From Bacillota bacterium (GTDB lineage Bacteria > Bacillota > Clostridia > Oscillospirales > Ruminococcaceae): DNA of 54,061 bases. The position numbers and the translations under genes were made by a program. Shown here piece by piece: positions 1 through 8,145 of the stretch (position 1 is the first letter of the stretch; every line of letters begins with the position of its first letter). Location of the stretch: positions 1 to 54,061 of the forward strand of contig JAEWGD010000015.1 of the NCBI GenBank assembly GCA_023388515.1, in the 5' to 3' direction. Below the pieces are notes generated by a model. That model was not told where the DNA came from, searched no databases, and saw only the letters and a program-made list of their open reading frames with translations.

Positions 1-10
1 CACAGCAATC

Positions 11-61
11 CGAAACCAAAAGTTTTTGCTCAAGCTTTTTTCAAGTGGCAAACTGCCACCT
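11..61 (+). repeat. Family 2 hairpin repeat, partial copy
   Basis: It carries the AAAAGTTTTTGCTCAAGC block of family 2, but the right arm of the A/T-rich hairpin is lost. A different short hairpin, GTGGCA-AAC-TGCCAC (45-59), takes its place. Together with its left flank (1-44) it is almost identical to 132-175, so the two form a direct repeat about 131 bp apart. Confidence 0.7.
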
Positions 62-131
62 GTATTTTTTTGCAATCATTTAGCCTAACTGTTAAATATA
101 CCGTTCGTGAAGTCAATTTAATTTGACTATT

Positions 132-183
132 CACAAAAATCCGAAACCAAAAGTTTTTGCTCAAGCTTTTTTCAAAAAGCTTG
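132..183 (+). repeat. Family 2 hairpin repeat, second partial copy
   Basis: It has the same flank and AAAAGTTTTTGCT block as the copy at 11-61. Here the hairpin is intact: CAAGCTTTTT at 162-171 pairs with AAAAAGCTTG at 174-183. It lies just past the 3' end of the minus-strand radical SAM gene, so it could act as that gene's transcription end. Confidence 0.7.
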
Positions 184-186
184 TCC

Positions 187-222
187 CTTGACCTTATCAC
201 TTGACCTTATCACTTGACCTTA
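187..222 (+). repeat. 13-bp tandem repeat reaching a stop codon
   Basis: The unit CTTGACCTTATCA occurs at 187-199 and 200-212, with a partial third unit at 213-222. The last unit ends in TTA, which is the TAA stop codon of the minus-strand radical SAM gene. Confidence 0.8.
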
Positions 223-819
223 GCAGTCGTATTTACGGACTCTGAGGGGGATTTCTAAGCTATTGGCGATTTCCTGTGCTAGATTTATTTCGCTAGTTGA
301 GATAATATCAACGACGGTAAAAATGACTTTAGGAACAAATGCTTTAGAGGAAACGGCGAAATTTTGAACGGCTTTGAAAGCGTTTTCATTAAACTTGGGT
401 TGAGTTATCCTAAGATATTCTTTTTCAGTGCCAGCGTTAAGGCTTATAGAAATGACATCGACTAAATTTTTGAACAGGTGAGCAGTAGGCTTTTTATTTA
501 TTAAATCAGATAAACCGTTTGTATTGATACGAATTGGAGGGGAATTTTTCTTTTTAAGATATTCACAAACCTTAATAACAGTATCAAGCCTTTCGAGTGG
601 CTCACCGAATCCACAAAAAACGACTTCTTTATATTTACTCAAATCTACTTTATCAAGAGCGTTATAAATTTCTTCAAGCGTTGGCTCATGTTCAAGCCAC
701 AATGGATCTGAACCGTAGGCATTATCGCCATTTCTTCTTATGCAAAACTCACAATTGCACGGACATTTATTTGTAATATTCAGATATAAACTATCTCCAA
801 CCTCATATTGAATAGTCAT
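220..819 (-). CDS. TatD-linked-type radical SAM protein
   Basis: The 199-residue protein has the radical SAM cluster motif CxxxCxxC at C19, C23 and C26, preceded by a YLNITNKC strand, and a GFGEP glycine-rich motif near residue 70 that contacts S-adenosylmethionine. Its short length and N-terminal cluster fit the family often found next to TatD nucleases (TIGR04038-like). The substrate of that family is unknown to me, and no tatD is visible here. The ATG at 819 has a well-placed AGGAG. The gene follows yfhO on the same strand but is separated from it by an intrinsic terminator. Its 3' end runs into tandem and hairpin repeats. The family call is confident; the reaction is unknown. Confidence 0.8.
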   Translation of the reverse strand: MTIQYEVGDSLYLNITNKCPCNCEFCIRRNGDNAYGSDPLWLEHEPTLEEIYNALDKVDLSKYKEVVFCGFGEPLERLDTVIKVCEYLKKKNSPPIRINTNGLSDLINKKPTAHLFKNLVDVISISLNAGTEKEYLRITQPKFNENAFKAVQNFAVSSKAFVPKVIFTVVDIISTSEINLAQEIANSLEIPLRVRKYDC

Positions 820-835
820 TCCGTTTTCTCCTTTC

Positions 836-875
836 AGAAAAAAAGTGAGGACATTCTGTTAAAAATGCCCTCACT
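836..875 (-). terminator. Intrinsic terminator of yfhO
   Basis: Read on the minus strand, AGTGAGG pairs with CCTCACT (844-850 with 869-875). An inner CATT/AATG extension is separated by one mismatch, and a run of about seven T follows. It sits 22 bp after the yfhO stop codon. Confidence 0.85.
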
Positions 876-896
876 GATTATTATCCTTAACAGTTG

Positions 897-3644
897 CTAC
901 TTCTTTGTTTTTACCTTTTTCTTATTGTCATAACGATAAATAAGCACAATGCAACCAACGCCAAGTATCGCAAGAATTAAGCCAGGTGTAAAGCCCTGAG
1001 GGACAAATGTCATCTTAATATCATGAGTACCAGCCGAAAGCTTGACACCCATCATTGCGTCTGCAAGAATAACCGGCTCAACCTTTTTGCCATCAACCTT
1101 AACAGTCCAGCCTGGCTGATATGGAATAGAAGTCATCATAACCTGTCCATTACCAGCCTCAATTGTACCCTTAATCTTTGTAGAACTCCAATCAGTTATA
1201 TTTAACTGTTGAGTCTTAAGTGATTCCATAGCATCATTATACTTATCTACATCAAGGTAATAGAAATATGGCTCATCAATTATAGTATACTCATTCTTAA
1301 TAGTCAACCTTAATGCGACCTCTTCACCAGCTTTAAAATTGCCCACTTTTAAAATACTGTAATCATGTCCTTCAAAGTAATCTCCAAGATCCGTGAATTG
1401 TCCTGTTATGAACTCACCATCTTCATTCTTTTGTGTACTTACCCATGCTCTTACTTTCTTTTGGTTTTTAGTGTACAAGAACATATAAACAGGATCGTCA
1501 GATTTAGCATAGAAATGATATTCAACAGTAGGGTCGCCTGTACCTGCTGTATATTTAATTTGGTCGCCATATGCACTTTGAGTTACATTATTAAGTTTTG
1601 GCGAACCATTCTGCGTCAATTCCTTGAAGTAACTATTATCCGAATCCCCTGTAATCGCACCTAAAAGATTATTCTGATTTTCAAAAGGATTATTTGATGA
1701 AAGCTTTCCAGTTTGTAAAATATCATCATCAGCCATATATCCAATTGAAAGGGCATTAGGATTTTGATAAGTGGTTATCGTATCCTTTACAGTTTTTCCA
1801 TCTTCACTCTTGACTTGATACTCATAAATTGGCTCATATAACTCACTTACCTTTGCTTTACCCTCTTTTTCCTTGTCAAGAACATACTTAATACCAAATA
1901 AGGAGTCAGCGGTAGGAGTTGCACCGATATAACGAGAATCGAAACTACTAGCGTCATATCCCAAAGCTTTTATAAAATTAAGAACCTTAGTGTTCATAAC
2001 TGAAGACGAGTGCGATATACCCTTTAATCCCATTGCCATAGCGTCGTTTGAATTTCTGAAATAAGTTTTCTCAGCTCTGTACAGTGAGTCATCATTTTTC
2101 TCAATTGCATCTACAACCTCACGACCTGCATTTATCGCTGGATAATAAGAGGATCGTTTGCTATATGTTACGTCTTTATCAACATCTTTAAATGTTTGAT
2201 TAGTATTAACAACAAGTTCTACGCTGATAATTAACAATAGTGCAATTGGTATAGCCTTGCTTCTAGGATTTTCTATAATACCATGAATAAACAATGCAAA
2301 AATTGCAATGCAAGCAATTGAGAACCAAATTACCCCCATGCTTTCTAGATGCTCATATTGTTGTTTATCAATATACAATAAATACGCAATAAGCCCAAAG
2401 ACGGTACCACCGAGAGCTTTCTTGCTAATTCCCTCAATATTCTCAAACGCAGCCGCTGCCATCGTAATAATTATAAATGAGAATAGAAATGAATATCTGT
2501 ATGGAAGCCAGTTTGGAACTTGAAATCCATGCCAAGCCATATCAAGTGGCTTGATATACATACTAAAAAACATTGCTACTGCAAGAAGTGATTTACCTAT
2601 CTTCTGTTTAGTGGATATTTTTGTATTCATATAGAACAACGGTAACATTAATACAGTTAAAAGACCTGTATAAATTGATGGCATACCCTCATTTCTTACC
2701 GTATCATAGCTTGACGGTAATAATTTAGGGAAGAAATCTGCTGCTATAAACTGAAGCTTAAATGAGAAATCAGGTTTTGTAAAGTCAAACTTACCTAATT
2801 TCAATGAATAATATACAGGTAGTAGCATTACTGCTGCACACATCAGTGCTATCACTGTACACGCACCAAACTTTAAGAATATACCGAATATATCATAAGC
2901 ATTGCGTTTTAGTTTGGTTGAGCCAAAGAAAACATAGTATAGGAAGTAAAGTAATGTAAATGCTCCTACCATGTATCCTATATAAAAGTTCGCTATAAAC
3001 ATTAATGCAAGTGGAATAATAAAATTGATTTTTTTGTCACAATCAACAAGGTATTCAACGCCTAACATTATTAGTGGTAGGAATACAAGCCCGTCAATCC
3101 ACATAGGGTCCATAAGCTGTGTGACTGTATAAGCCATTAACGAATACATTGTTGAAAATATTAGAGCATTAACTGGTTTTGAATTTTTACCCTTCTGCAT
3201 AAATAAACAGAAAGCAACGCCCGCAGCACCAATTTTGCTAAGTTGCATAATAAGCACACTGCCCAAAATCATCGTTCGTGGCAAAAGCATAACTATTATA
3301 GTGAATGGGCTAGCGAGGTAGTATCCAATTATACCCATATATTCGCCCGAAAGATTCCTTGACCAGTTGTAGAAAATGCTTCCATCTCCCCAAAAAGCAT
3401 CCCTCAACGCTTCAAAGTAATTGATATACTGACCATTAAGATCTAGTACGAGAACTGAATTATCACCGAAAGGATAAATGTCAAACATTGCATAGGCAAT
3501 ATAGGAAATTAGTACTGGAATAAAAAAAGCTAAAATATAAATTTTGTTGTTATAAGCCCAATTTTTAAAACCCTTTTTGGTGGAATCTAGAGTGATTTTA
3601 GGTATTTTTTTCTTTTGTTCTTTTGCTTTGACTGAATCAGCCAT
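897..3644 (-). CDS. YfhO-family polytopic membrane protein
   Basis: The 915-residue protein begins with a Lys-rich cytoplasmic stretch, followed by about a dozen hydrophobic segments over the first half. A long soluble extracytoplasmic region (about 490-880) follows, then a final membrane helix and a Lys-rich tail. The end of the soluble part has the family signature GWTVKVDGKKV and a YQPGW-like strand. YfhO proteins are GT-C-fold, lipid-linked-sugar glycosyltransferases or accessory proteins in Gram-positive envelope glycosylation; B. subtilis YfhO is linked to lipoteichoic acid glycosylation. The start is an ATG behind a perfect AGGAGG with 7-nt spacing. A truncated family 1 repeat lies upstream in the same orientation. 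The family is clear; the sugar and acceptor are unknown. Confidence 0.85.
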   Translation of the reverse strand: MADSVKAKEQKKKIPKITLDSTKKGFKNWAYNNKIYILAFFIPVLISYIAYAMFDIYPFGDNSVLVLDLNGQYINYFEALRDAFWGDGSIFYNWSRNLSGEYMGIIGYYLASPFTIIVMLLPRTMILGSVLIMQLSKIGAAGVAFCLFMQKGKNSKPVNALIFSTMYSLMAYTVTQLMDPMWIDGLVFLPLIMLGVEYLVDCDKKINFIIPLALMFIANFYIGYMVGAFTLLYFLYYVFFGSTKLKRNAYDIFGIFLKFGACTVIALMCAAVMLLPVYYSLKLGKFDFTKPDFSFKLQFIAADFFPKLLPSSYDTVRNEGMPSIYTGLLTVLMLPLFYMNTKISTKQKIGKSLLAVAMFFSMYIKPLDMAWHGFQVPNWLPYRYSFLFSFIIITMAAAAFENIEGISKKALGGTVFGLIAYLLYIDKQQYEHLESMGVIWFSIACIAIFALFIHGIIENPRSKAIPIALLLIISVELVVNTNQTFKDVDKDVTYSKRSSYYPAINAGREVVDAIEKNDDSLYRAEKTYFRNSNDAMAMGLKGISHSSSVMNTKVLNFIKALGYDASSFDSRYIGATPTADSLFGIKYVLDKEKEGKAKVSELYEPIYEYQVKSEDGKTVKDTITTYQNPNALSIGYMADDDILQTGKLSSNNPFENQNNLLGAITGDSDNSYFKELTQNGSPKLNNVTQSAYGDQIKYTAGTGDPTVEYHFYAKSDDPVYMFLYTKNQKKVRAWVSTQKNEDGEFITGQFTDLGDYFEGHDYSILKVGNFKAGEEVALRLTIKNEYTIIDEPYFYYLDVDKYNDAMESLKTQQLNITDWSSTKIKGTIEAGNGQVMMTSIPYQPGWTVKVDGKKVEPVILADAMMGVKLSAGTHDIKMTFVPQGFTPGLILAILGVGCIVLIYRYDNKKKVKTKK

Positions 3645-3850
3645 TATTCTGCCTCCTTATATTTTTTCATGCACAGCATACATGATATATTATACTATAT
3701 CTTAAAACGCTTGACAAGGCTTTTATAAGCATTTTATCCATTTTGTCATAATTTTTTTTCAAAATATATCTATTTTTCTGAATATAGGCTTTTATTTGGT
3801 TTTGGATTAGTTTTTTTATTTTAGTAAAATATGGTTGATATTTACCTTGA
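3645..3850. other. Intergenic region, left part
   Basis: A+T-rich spacer upstream of yfhO. It should hold the yfhO promoter on the minus strand, but I could not choose one. Nothing else was recognised up to the truncated repeat. Confidence 0.4.
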
Positions 3851-3954
3851 ATACTCTACTTCACTAAATTAAACAAGAAAACCAAAACTCAGTGGTAAAA
3901 GGCAAAAAAGAACCATTGCGAAAGCAAAAACAAAGCCCAATCGGCGAATGAGCA
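3851..3954 (-). repeat. Family 1 repeat, truncated copy
   Basis: On the minus strand it starts with TGCTCATTCGCCG, as the long copies do, and then aligns with their first ~105 bp, including the TGGTTCTT and CCTTTTACCACTGAG-like blocks. The hairpin-rich second half is missing. A small ORF crossing it (3869-4141) is a by-product of the repeat. Confidence 0.75.
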
Positions 3955-3961
3955 CAGCATA

Positions 3962-3990
3962 TTGAATATTGTAACCCTTTATGCTATAAT
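3962..3990 (+). promoter_or_regulatory. Probable birA promoter
   Basis: TTGAAT at 3962-3967 and TATAAT at 3985-3990 are 17 bp apart, and TGC before the -10 gives an extended -10. It would start transcription about 30 nt upstream of birA. Confidence 0.75.
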
Positions 3991-4025
3991 ATTTATTATC
4001 ATAATTTTGAAAGGACGGCGTTTTT

Positions 4026-5006
4026 ATGTCTGCTAAAGAAAAAATATTGCTCGAATTGGAGAATAACAAAGGTGAATTTATTTCTGGCTCTGCTATCGCT
4101 AAAAAACTTGGTGTTTCAAGAAATGCAGTCTGGAAATCCATTAAATCCCTCGAAAATTTAGGCTATAAAATAGACGCTGTCACCAATAAAGGTTATAAAC
4201 TTTCAGAAGATTCCGATAAAATTAACGGTGAACTTATAAAAAGTATGCTAACCACTTCATATATGGGCATGGAAATAGAAACGCTCAGTGAGGTAGACTC
4301 AACCAATAATTATGCAAAGGAAATTGCCAAAAAAATTGGTGTAAAACAGGGCTATACCGTCATCTCTGAAACCCAATTAGCAGGAAAAGGGCGAATGGGC
4401 AGAACCTTTGAGTCGCCACCAAACACTGGAATTTACATGACAGTTATCCTCCGTCCAAACTTTAATATCGAGTTTGCTCAGCTTTTAACCTCATGTGTTG
4501 CCACTGCTGTTGCGACTGCTGTGGACAAGCTTTATGGTACGGATACAAAAATAAAATGGGTTAACGATTTGTTTTTGAATGGAAAAAAATACTGTGGCAT
4601 ACTAACTGAAGCCTCAATTAGCTTTGAATCAGGTCAACTGGAATTCGCCGTTATCGGTATCGGCATTAACGCTAAAAGCATTAAGGATAGCCTTTCCTCC
4701 GAAATTTCGGGGATTGCAACGTCTATTGAGGACGAATGCAATACAATTATAACAAGAAATGTTCTTATCGCTGAAATTCTTAATAATCTCGAAAAGTATA
4801 TCGAAAACATCGAAAACAAGTCGTTCATGAACGAATATCGTAAGCGTTCCTTTATTATTGGTGAAAATGTTATCGTTACCAATAATGGCGAAACAAAACA
4901 AGCCCTCGCCGTCAATATTGATGACAACGCAGGACTTGTAGTTCGCTTTAATGACGGTACAACCGAAGTTCTTAGCTCGGGTGAGGCTCGGATTGTTAAG
5001 GTTTAA
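4026..5006 (+). CDS. birA: Bifunctional biotin-protein ligase and repressor
   Basis: It makes biotinyl-AMP and transfers biotin to a lysine of carboxylase or decarboxylase carrier domains. The first ~60 residues form a winged helix-turn-helix (GSAIAKKLGVSRNAVWKSI), so this is the DNA-binding, two-function type. The catalytic domain has the adenylate-binding GKGRMGR loop (120-126), KWVND (177-181) and the NGKKYCGIL segment with the expected Lys, and a small C-terminal beta domain follows. At 326 residues it is of normal length. It is a single gene with its own promoter, flanked by genes on the other strand. No biotin genes are nearby, so any repressor targets are elsewhere. Confidence 0.95.
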   Translation: MSAKEKILLELENNKGEFISGSAIAKKLGVSRNAVWKSIKSLENLGYKIDAVTNKGYKLSEDSDKINGELIKSMLTTSYMGMEIETLSEVDSTNNYAKEIAKKIGVKQGYTVISETQLAGKGRMGRTFESPPNTGIYMTVILRPNFNIEFAQLLTSCVATAVATAVDKLYGTDTKIKWVNDLFLNGKKYCGILTEASISFESGQLEFAVIGIGINAKSIKDSLSSEISGIATSIEDECNTIITRNVLIAEILNNLEKYIENIENKSFMNEYRKRSFIIGENVIVTNNGETKQALAVNIDDNAGLVVRFNDGTTEVLSSGEARIVKV

Positions 5007-5013
5007 CTTCTTT

Positions 5014-5084
5014 TGCCTTACGGCATGAGGTTGCCACCTCAAACTCTGCTAATCTTTTTGAAAAAAGATTAATCAAAAACTTTT
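5014..5084 (+). repeat. Family 2 hairpin repeat, full copy
   Basis: Three consecutive hairpins start 7 bp after the birA stop: TGCC-TTAC-GGCA (5014-5025), TGAGGT-TGCC-ACCTCA (5026-5041), and TAATCTTTTT paired with AAAAAGATTA (5050-5071). An ATCAAAAACTTTT tail follows. It lies between convergent genes and could terminate both. Confidence 0.85.
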
Positions 5085-5106
5085 AATTTTGTGTAGCAGT
5101 TTATCG

Positions 5107-6792
5107 CTAACCTACTACTATTCTGTATCCGTCTATTTTCTTTACTTTCTTAGCTACATCAGGATTAGTCGGAACATAATCTCCATTTAAAACATATATG
5201 GTTTTACCGTCCGATTTCCCCTCATTCAGCAAATCCAACTGCTCCTGTGCATAGTCATTAAGTTCATCATAGCTTACCCTTGCAACATAAAAACTGCTCA
5301 AAGTCATATCATATTCCTTTGCAAGACGAGCAAAACTAAAATACTCTGCTCTCCTAGTCAGATAACCCATGTCCATCGGTGCAAAAACAATATGCTCACA
5401 GCTTTCCCCTAATTCATCCCATTTATCAGAAGAAAGTTGACTCGCTTCCCCTGCATATGAAAAGCGACTACCTAAATTAAAATGAACCTCTCTTAAATCC
5501 ACAACCTGCACAAAAAGACATATAATCATTACAGAAATTCCAACACTTTTCTTATTAAGCTTTGTAACTGCCAAAATCGCAACAGTATAAACAAAATAAT
5601 ACAACACCCATATAAACCGTCCCGATGCTCTGAATATAGAAAGTTTCCTTACAATAAAATCTGGATATGTTAAAGTAAATAGAGTTCTTCCGTTTATTGT
5701 AACTATTGGGAATACAGCTAGAAAAGTGAGCATTCCTAGAGAAATTGCCAATGGTATTAACAGCTTATAATTTGTTTTTATAGAAGATAAACTCTCCTCA
5801 ATACCATTTTCTGAAATATATCTTATTACTTGCGTTACAACATAAAAACATAATAATATCATACCCAAGCCTAAATATCCAAAGCCCTCACCCTGTGCAC
5901 CGTCTATCATAGGCAAAGCCCTCATTAGCTTAGAATAACCAAAGGAGTTAAAAAAAGTGTTGAGATTTGAACCAAACATACCCAATCCACCCTCAGTAAA
6001 ATCAGCCTTACCATAAAAAGCACCCACAACATACATGGTAATCAGCGTAATTCCAATGACACTTATTCCGATAATAATCTGCTTTATAATCTTTTTTGTT
6101 TCGATTAAATCACGCAAAAGCCAGCCTGCAAACATTATGAAAACCATTGGCACAAAATACATATGTACAAGAGGTGCGATAAATCCAAGTCCTCCCCATG
6201 CAAGAATGCTTTTTGGAATGGTATTTATTTTATCCTTATAAGCCCAAATTAAAATAGTGAGTAATATTACCCAATGCCCAGCAAGTGAGGTATGTCCGAA
6301 CATTCGCTGAATAACACAGGGCGATAAAGCGAAAAACGCTGAACCTATAATACAATAAATCTTATTATCAGTAAATTTTCTTATAATCAAAATTGATATT
6401 GCACCTTGTAAGAAAAAGCTCATTATTCCCCATATTCCAAAATACTGAAATGTTTCGGGTAGAATTGGCGACAAAAGCTTGAAAAACAATGCAAAAATCG
6501 GTATAGAATCCGTAAACATACATGAAATCGCATTTGGATACACCAACCCATCTGTTAATCCAAGTGGGAAACTCCAGTCGCTATCCCTAAAAAACTGCCA
6601 ACCCAGATAATGCTGTGTTAGGTCGCCATTTGTATAAAGCCATGCGTCACATGTTGGATTTATACCCTTAACTCCATAAATCATTATAAAGATAATCGCC
6701 CCAATTATCCCACCTAAAAAGAAAAGTAAGGCTCTATTTTCTAATATAGCATTACTTTTTTTTGCTATTATGTGTCCATTTAATTTTGTCAT
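5107..6792 (-). CDS. DUF6311-like polytopic membrane protein
   Basis: The 561-residue protein has about 11-12 membrane segments and an acidic extracytoplasmic loop after the first helix (CDAWLYTNGDLTQHYLGW). This layout resembles GT-C glycosyltransferases, and the sequence fits the DUF6311 group of uncharacterised membrane proteins, with a soluble tail of about 100 residues. It is the last gene of a minus-strand run, starting 29 bp after rlmH ends, with AGGTGAG as ribosome binding site. Like yfhO in this window, it may add sugars to an envelope polymer. That role is inferred from fold and topology only. Confidence 0.6.
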   Translation of the reverse strand: MTKLNGHIIAKKSNAILENRALLFFLGGIIGAIIFIMIYGVKGINPTCDAWLYTNGDLTQHYLGWQFFRDSDWSFPLGLTDGLVYPNAISCMFTDSIPIFALFFKLLSPILPETFQYFGIWGIMSFFLQGAISILIIRKFTDNKIYCIIGSAFFALSPCVIQRMFGHTSLAGHWVILLTILIWAYKDKINTIPKSILAWGGLGFIAPLVHMYFVPMVFIMFAGWLLRDLIETKKIIKQIIIGISVIGITLITMYVVGAFYGKADFTEGGLGMFGSNLNTFFNSFGYSKLMRALPMIDGAQGEGFGYLGLGMILLCFYVVTQVIRYISENGIEESLSSIKTNYKLLIPLAISLGMLTFLAVFPIVTINGRTLFTLTYPDFIVRKLSIFRASGRFIWVLYYFVYTVAILAVTKLNKKSVGISVMIICLFVQVVDLREVHFNLGSRFSYAGEASQLSSDKWDELGESCEHIVFAPMDMGYLTRRAEYFSFARLAKEYDMTLSSFYVARVSYDELNDYAQEQLDLLNEGKSDGKTIYVLNGDYVPTNPDVAKKVKKIDGYRIVVG

Positions 6793-6821
6793 GTGTCTCT
6801 CACCTTTCGTTAATTAAATCC

Positions 6822-7298
6822 CTATTTATGATACTTTCCACCATGAGCTATCTGAAACGCTCTGTAAATCTGTTCCAAAAGCATCACTCTTGCAAGCTGA
6901 TGAGGGAACGTCATTTTTGACATTGACAACCTCAAATCGGCTTTATTTTTCACCTCATCAGAAATTCCATGCGAGCTACCGATAACGAATGAAATCGTGC
7001 TATTCCCCATCACACCCAGTTCAGATATTACCTCTGATAATTCCACACTCCCCAGCTGTTTCCCCTCAATGCAAAGCACAACAAGAAAGCCTTGTACATT
7101 CTTGAGTATCGCCTTTGACTCAACCGACAACGCTTTTTCAATCTCTTTCTGTGACGGAGCATCGGGCAGTCTGCACTCATCAACCTCAACATGCTTAATT
7201 GAACAAAACGCATTAAGCCTCTTGAGATATTCTGCACACGCCGACTGTAAATAGCTCTCTTTAAGCTTTCCAACAACAATTAGTCTTATGTTAAGCAT
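6822..7298 (-). CDS. rlmH: 23S rRNA pseudouridine-1915 N3-methyltransferase
   Basis: It methylates pseudouridine 1915 in helix 69 of 23S rRNA in assembled 70S ribosomes, using S-adenosylmethionine. The 158-residue protein is full length for this SPOUT family. It begins LNIRLIVVGKLKE, has the knot segment FVIGSSHG (104-111), the MTFPHQLARVMLLEQIYRA helix and the invariant C-terminal YHK. The usual second Gly of the knot (GGSxG) is replaced by Ser. Its ATG overlaps the TAA of the upstream hydrolase gene by one base (TAATG), so the two are translationally coupled. Confidence 0.95.
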   Translation of the reverse strand: MLNIRLIVVGKLKESYLQSACAEYLKRLNAFCSIKHVEVDECRLPDAPSQKEIEKALSVESKAILKNVQGFLVVLCIEGKQLGSVELSEVISELGVMGNSTISFVIGSSHGISDEVKNKADLRLSMSKMTFPHQLARVMLLEQIYRAFQIAHGGKYHK

Positions 7299-8086
7299 TA
7301 AAAAACCACCATTTCGCCTTCAGTCTGAACAGGTGCTATTTGCAATATGTAATCACGATTTCGTTGAAACTCTTCCAACCGATTTGCAACAGCCCTCTCA
7401 GCAATATCAGCAGTGTTATTTTCTTGACTTAAATGTGATAAAACAAACCTTGTAGTGCCAGTTTGAATAAGCTTTGCAATCTGTTCAGCACAGGATATAT
7501 TCGACAAATGCCCATGATTAGATTTTATTCTATTCTTTACATATGGAGGATACTTCCCAGAATTCAGCATTTGCTCATCATAATTAGCCTCAATCAAAAC
7601 CAACTCACAGCCCCGTAAATTTTCCTCAACAGTCCTTGTAATATGCCCTAAATCTGTACATAACGCACAAGTTTTACCATCCTCAGTTTTAATCCTATAC
7701 CCACAGCTTTGAACAGAGTCATGTGGAGTATCGAAAGCTGTAATCTCCATACCAGCGACATTTACAGGCAAATTAACCTCCAATATCTGTGAGCTAGTGT
7801 GAATTATTTCATTATCAATAAGATTTCGGAGCGTTTTTCCCTGTCCATAAATTGTAACTCCAGTATTTTTAGTGAGAATTTTCAGTCCCTTGACATGGTC
7901 AGCGTGTTCATGAGTAATAAATACCCCTTTTATCGCCGACATATCTAAATCGCAATCATGCATAGCCTGAGCAAGTCTTTTATAACTTACCCCTGCGTCA
8001 ATTAATATTCCACCCTTATTAGAGCCGAAAAAAGTTGCATTTCCCTTACTTGAACTGAACAGTGGATATACCCTAGCCACTGACAT
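7298..8086 (-). CDS. YycJ/WalJ-type metallo-beta-lactamase-fold hydrolase
   Basis: The 262-residue protein has the metal-binding HxHxDH motif at H59, H61, D63 and H64, later ligand histidines (the DTPHDSVQSCGY segment and the SNGHLS region), and the N-terminal FSSSKGNATFFG of the YycJ subgroup. B. subtilis YycJ/WalJ is a putative 5'-exonuclease-like enzyme linked to cell-wall/division control and DNA repair. In many Firmicutes this gene lies next to rlmH, as here. It is 60 bp downstream of murA on the same strand. Confidence 0.88.
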   Translation of the reverse strand: MSVARVYPLFSSSKGNATFFGSNKGGILIDAGVSYKRLAQAMHDCDLDMSAIKGVFITHEHADHVKGLKILTKNTGVTIYGQGKTLRNLIDNEIIHTSSQILEVNLPVNVAGMEITAFDTPHDSVQSCGYRIKTEDGKTCALCTDLGHITRTVEENLRGCELVLIEANYDEQMLNSGKYPPYVKNRIKSNHGHLSNISCAEQIAKLIQTGTTRFVLSHLSQENNTADIAERAVANRLEEFQRNRDYILQIAPVQTEGEMVVF

Positions 8087-8145
8087 TCTCCTCCCTATTA
8101 CTTTTCTATATGCTACAATTTTATGCTTTTACAAATGCCATAGAA

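Noticed and set aside
3869..4141. 90-codon ORF antisense to the birA start
   Set aside because: It lies across the truncated repeat and the birA N-terminus, has no ribosome binding site, and is a shadow of birA.
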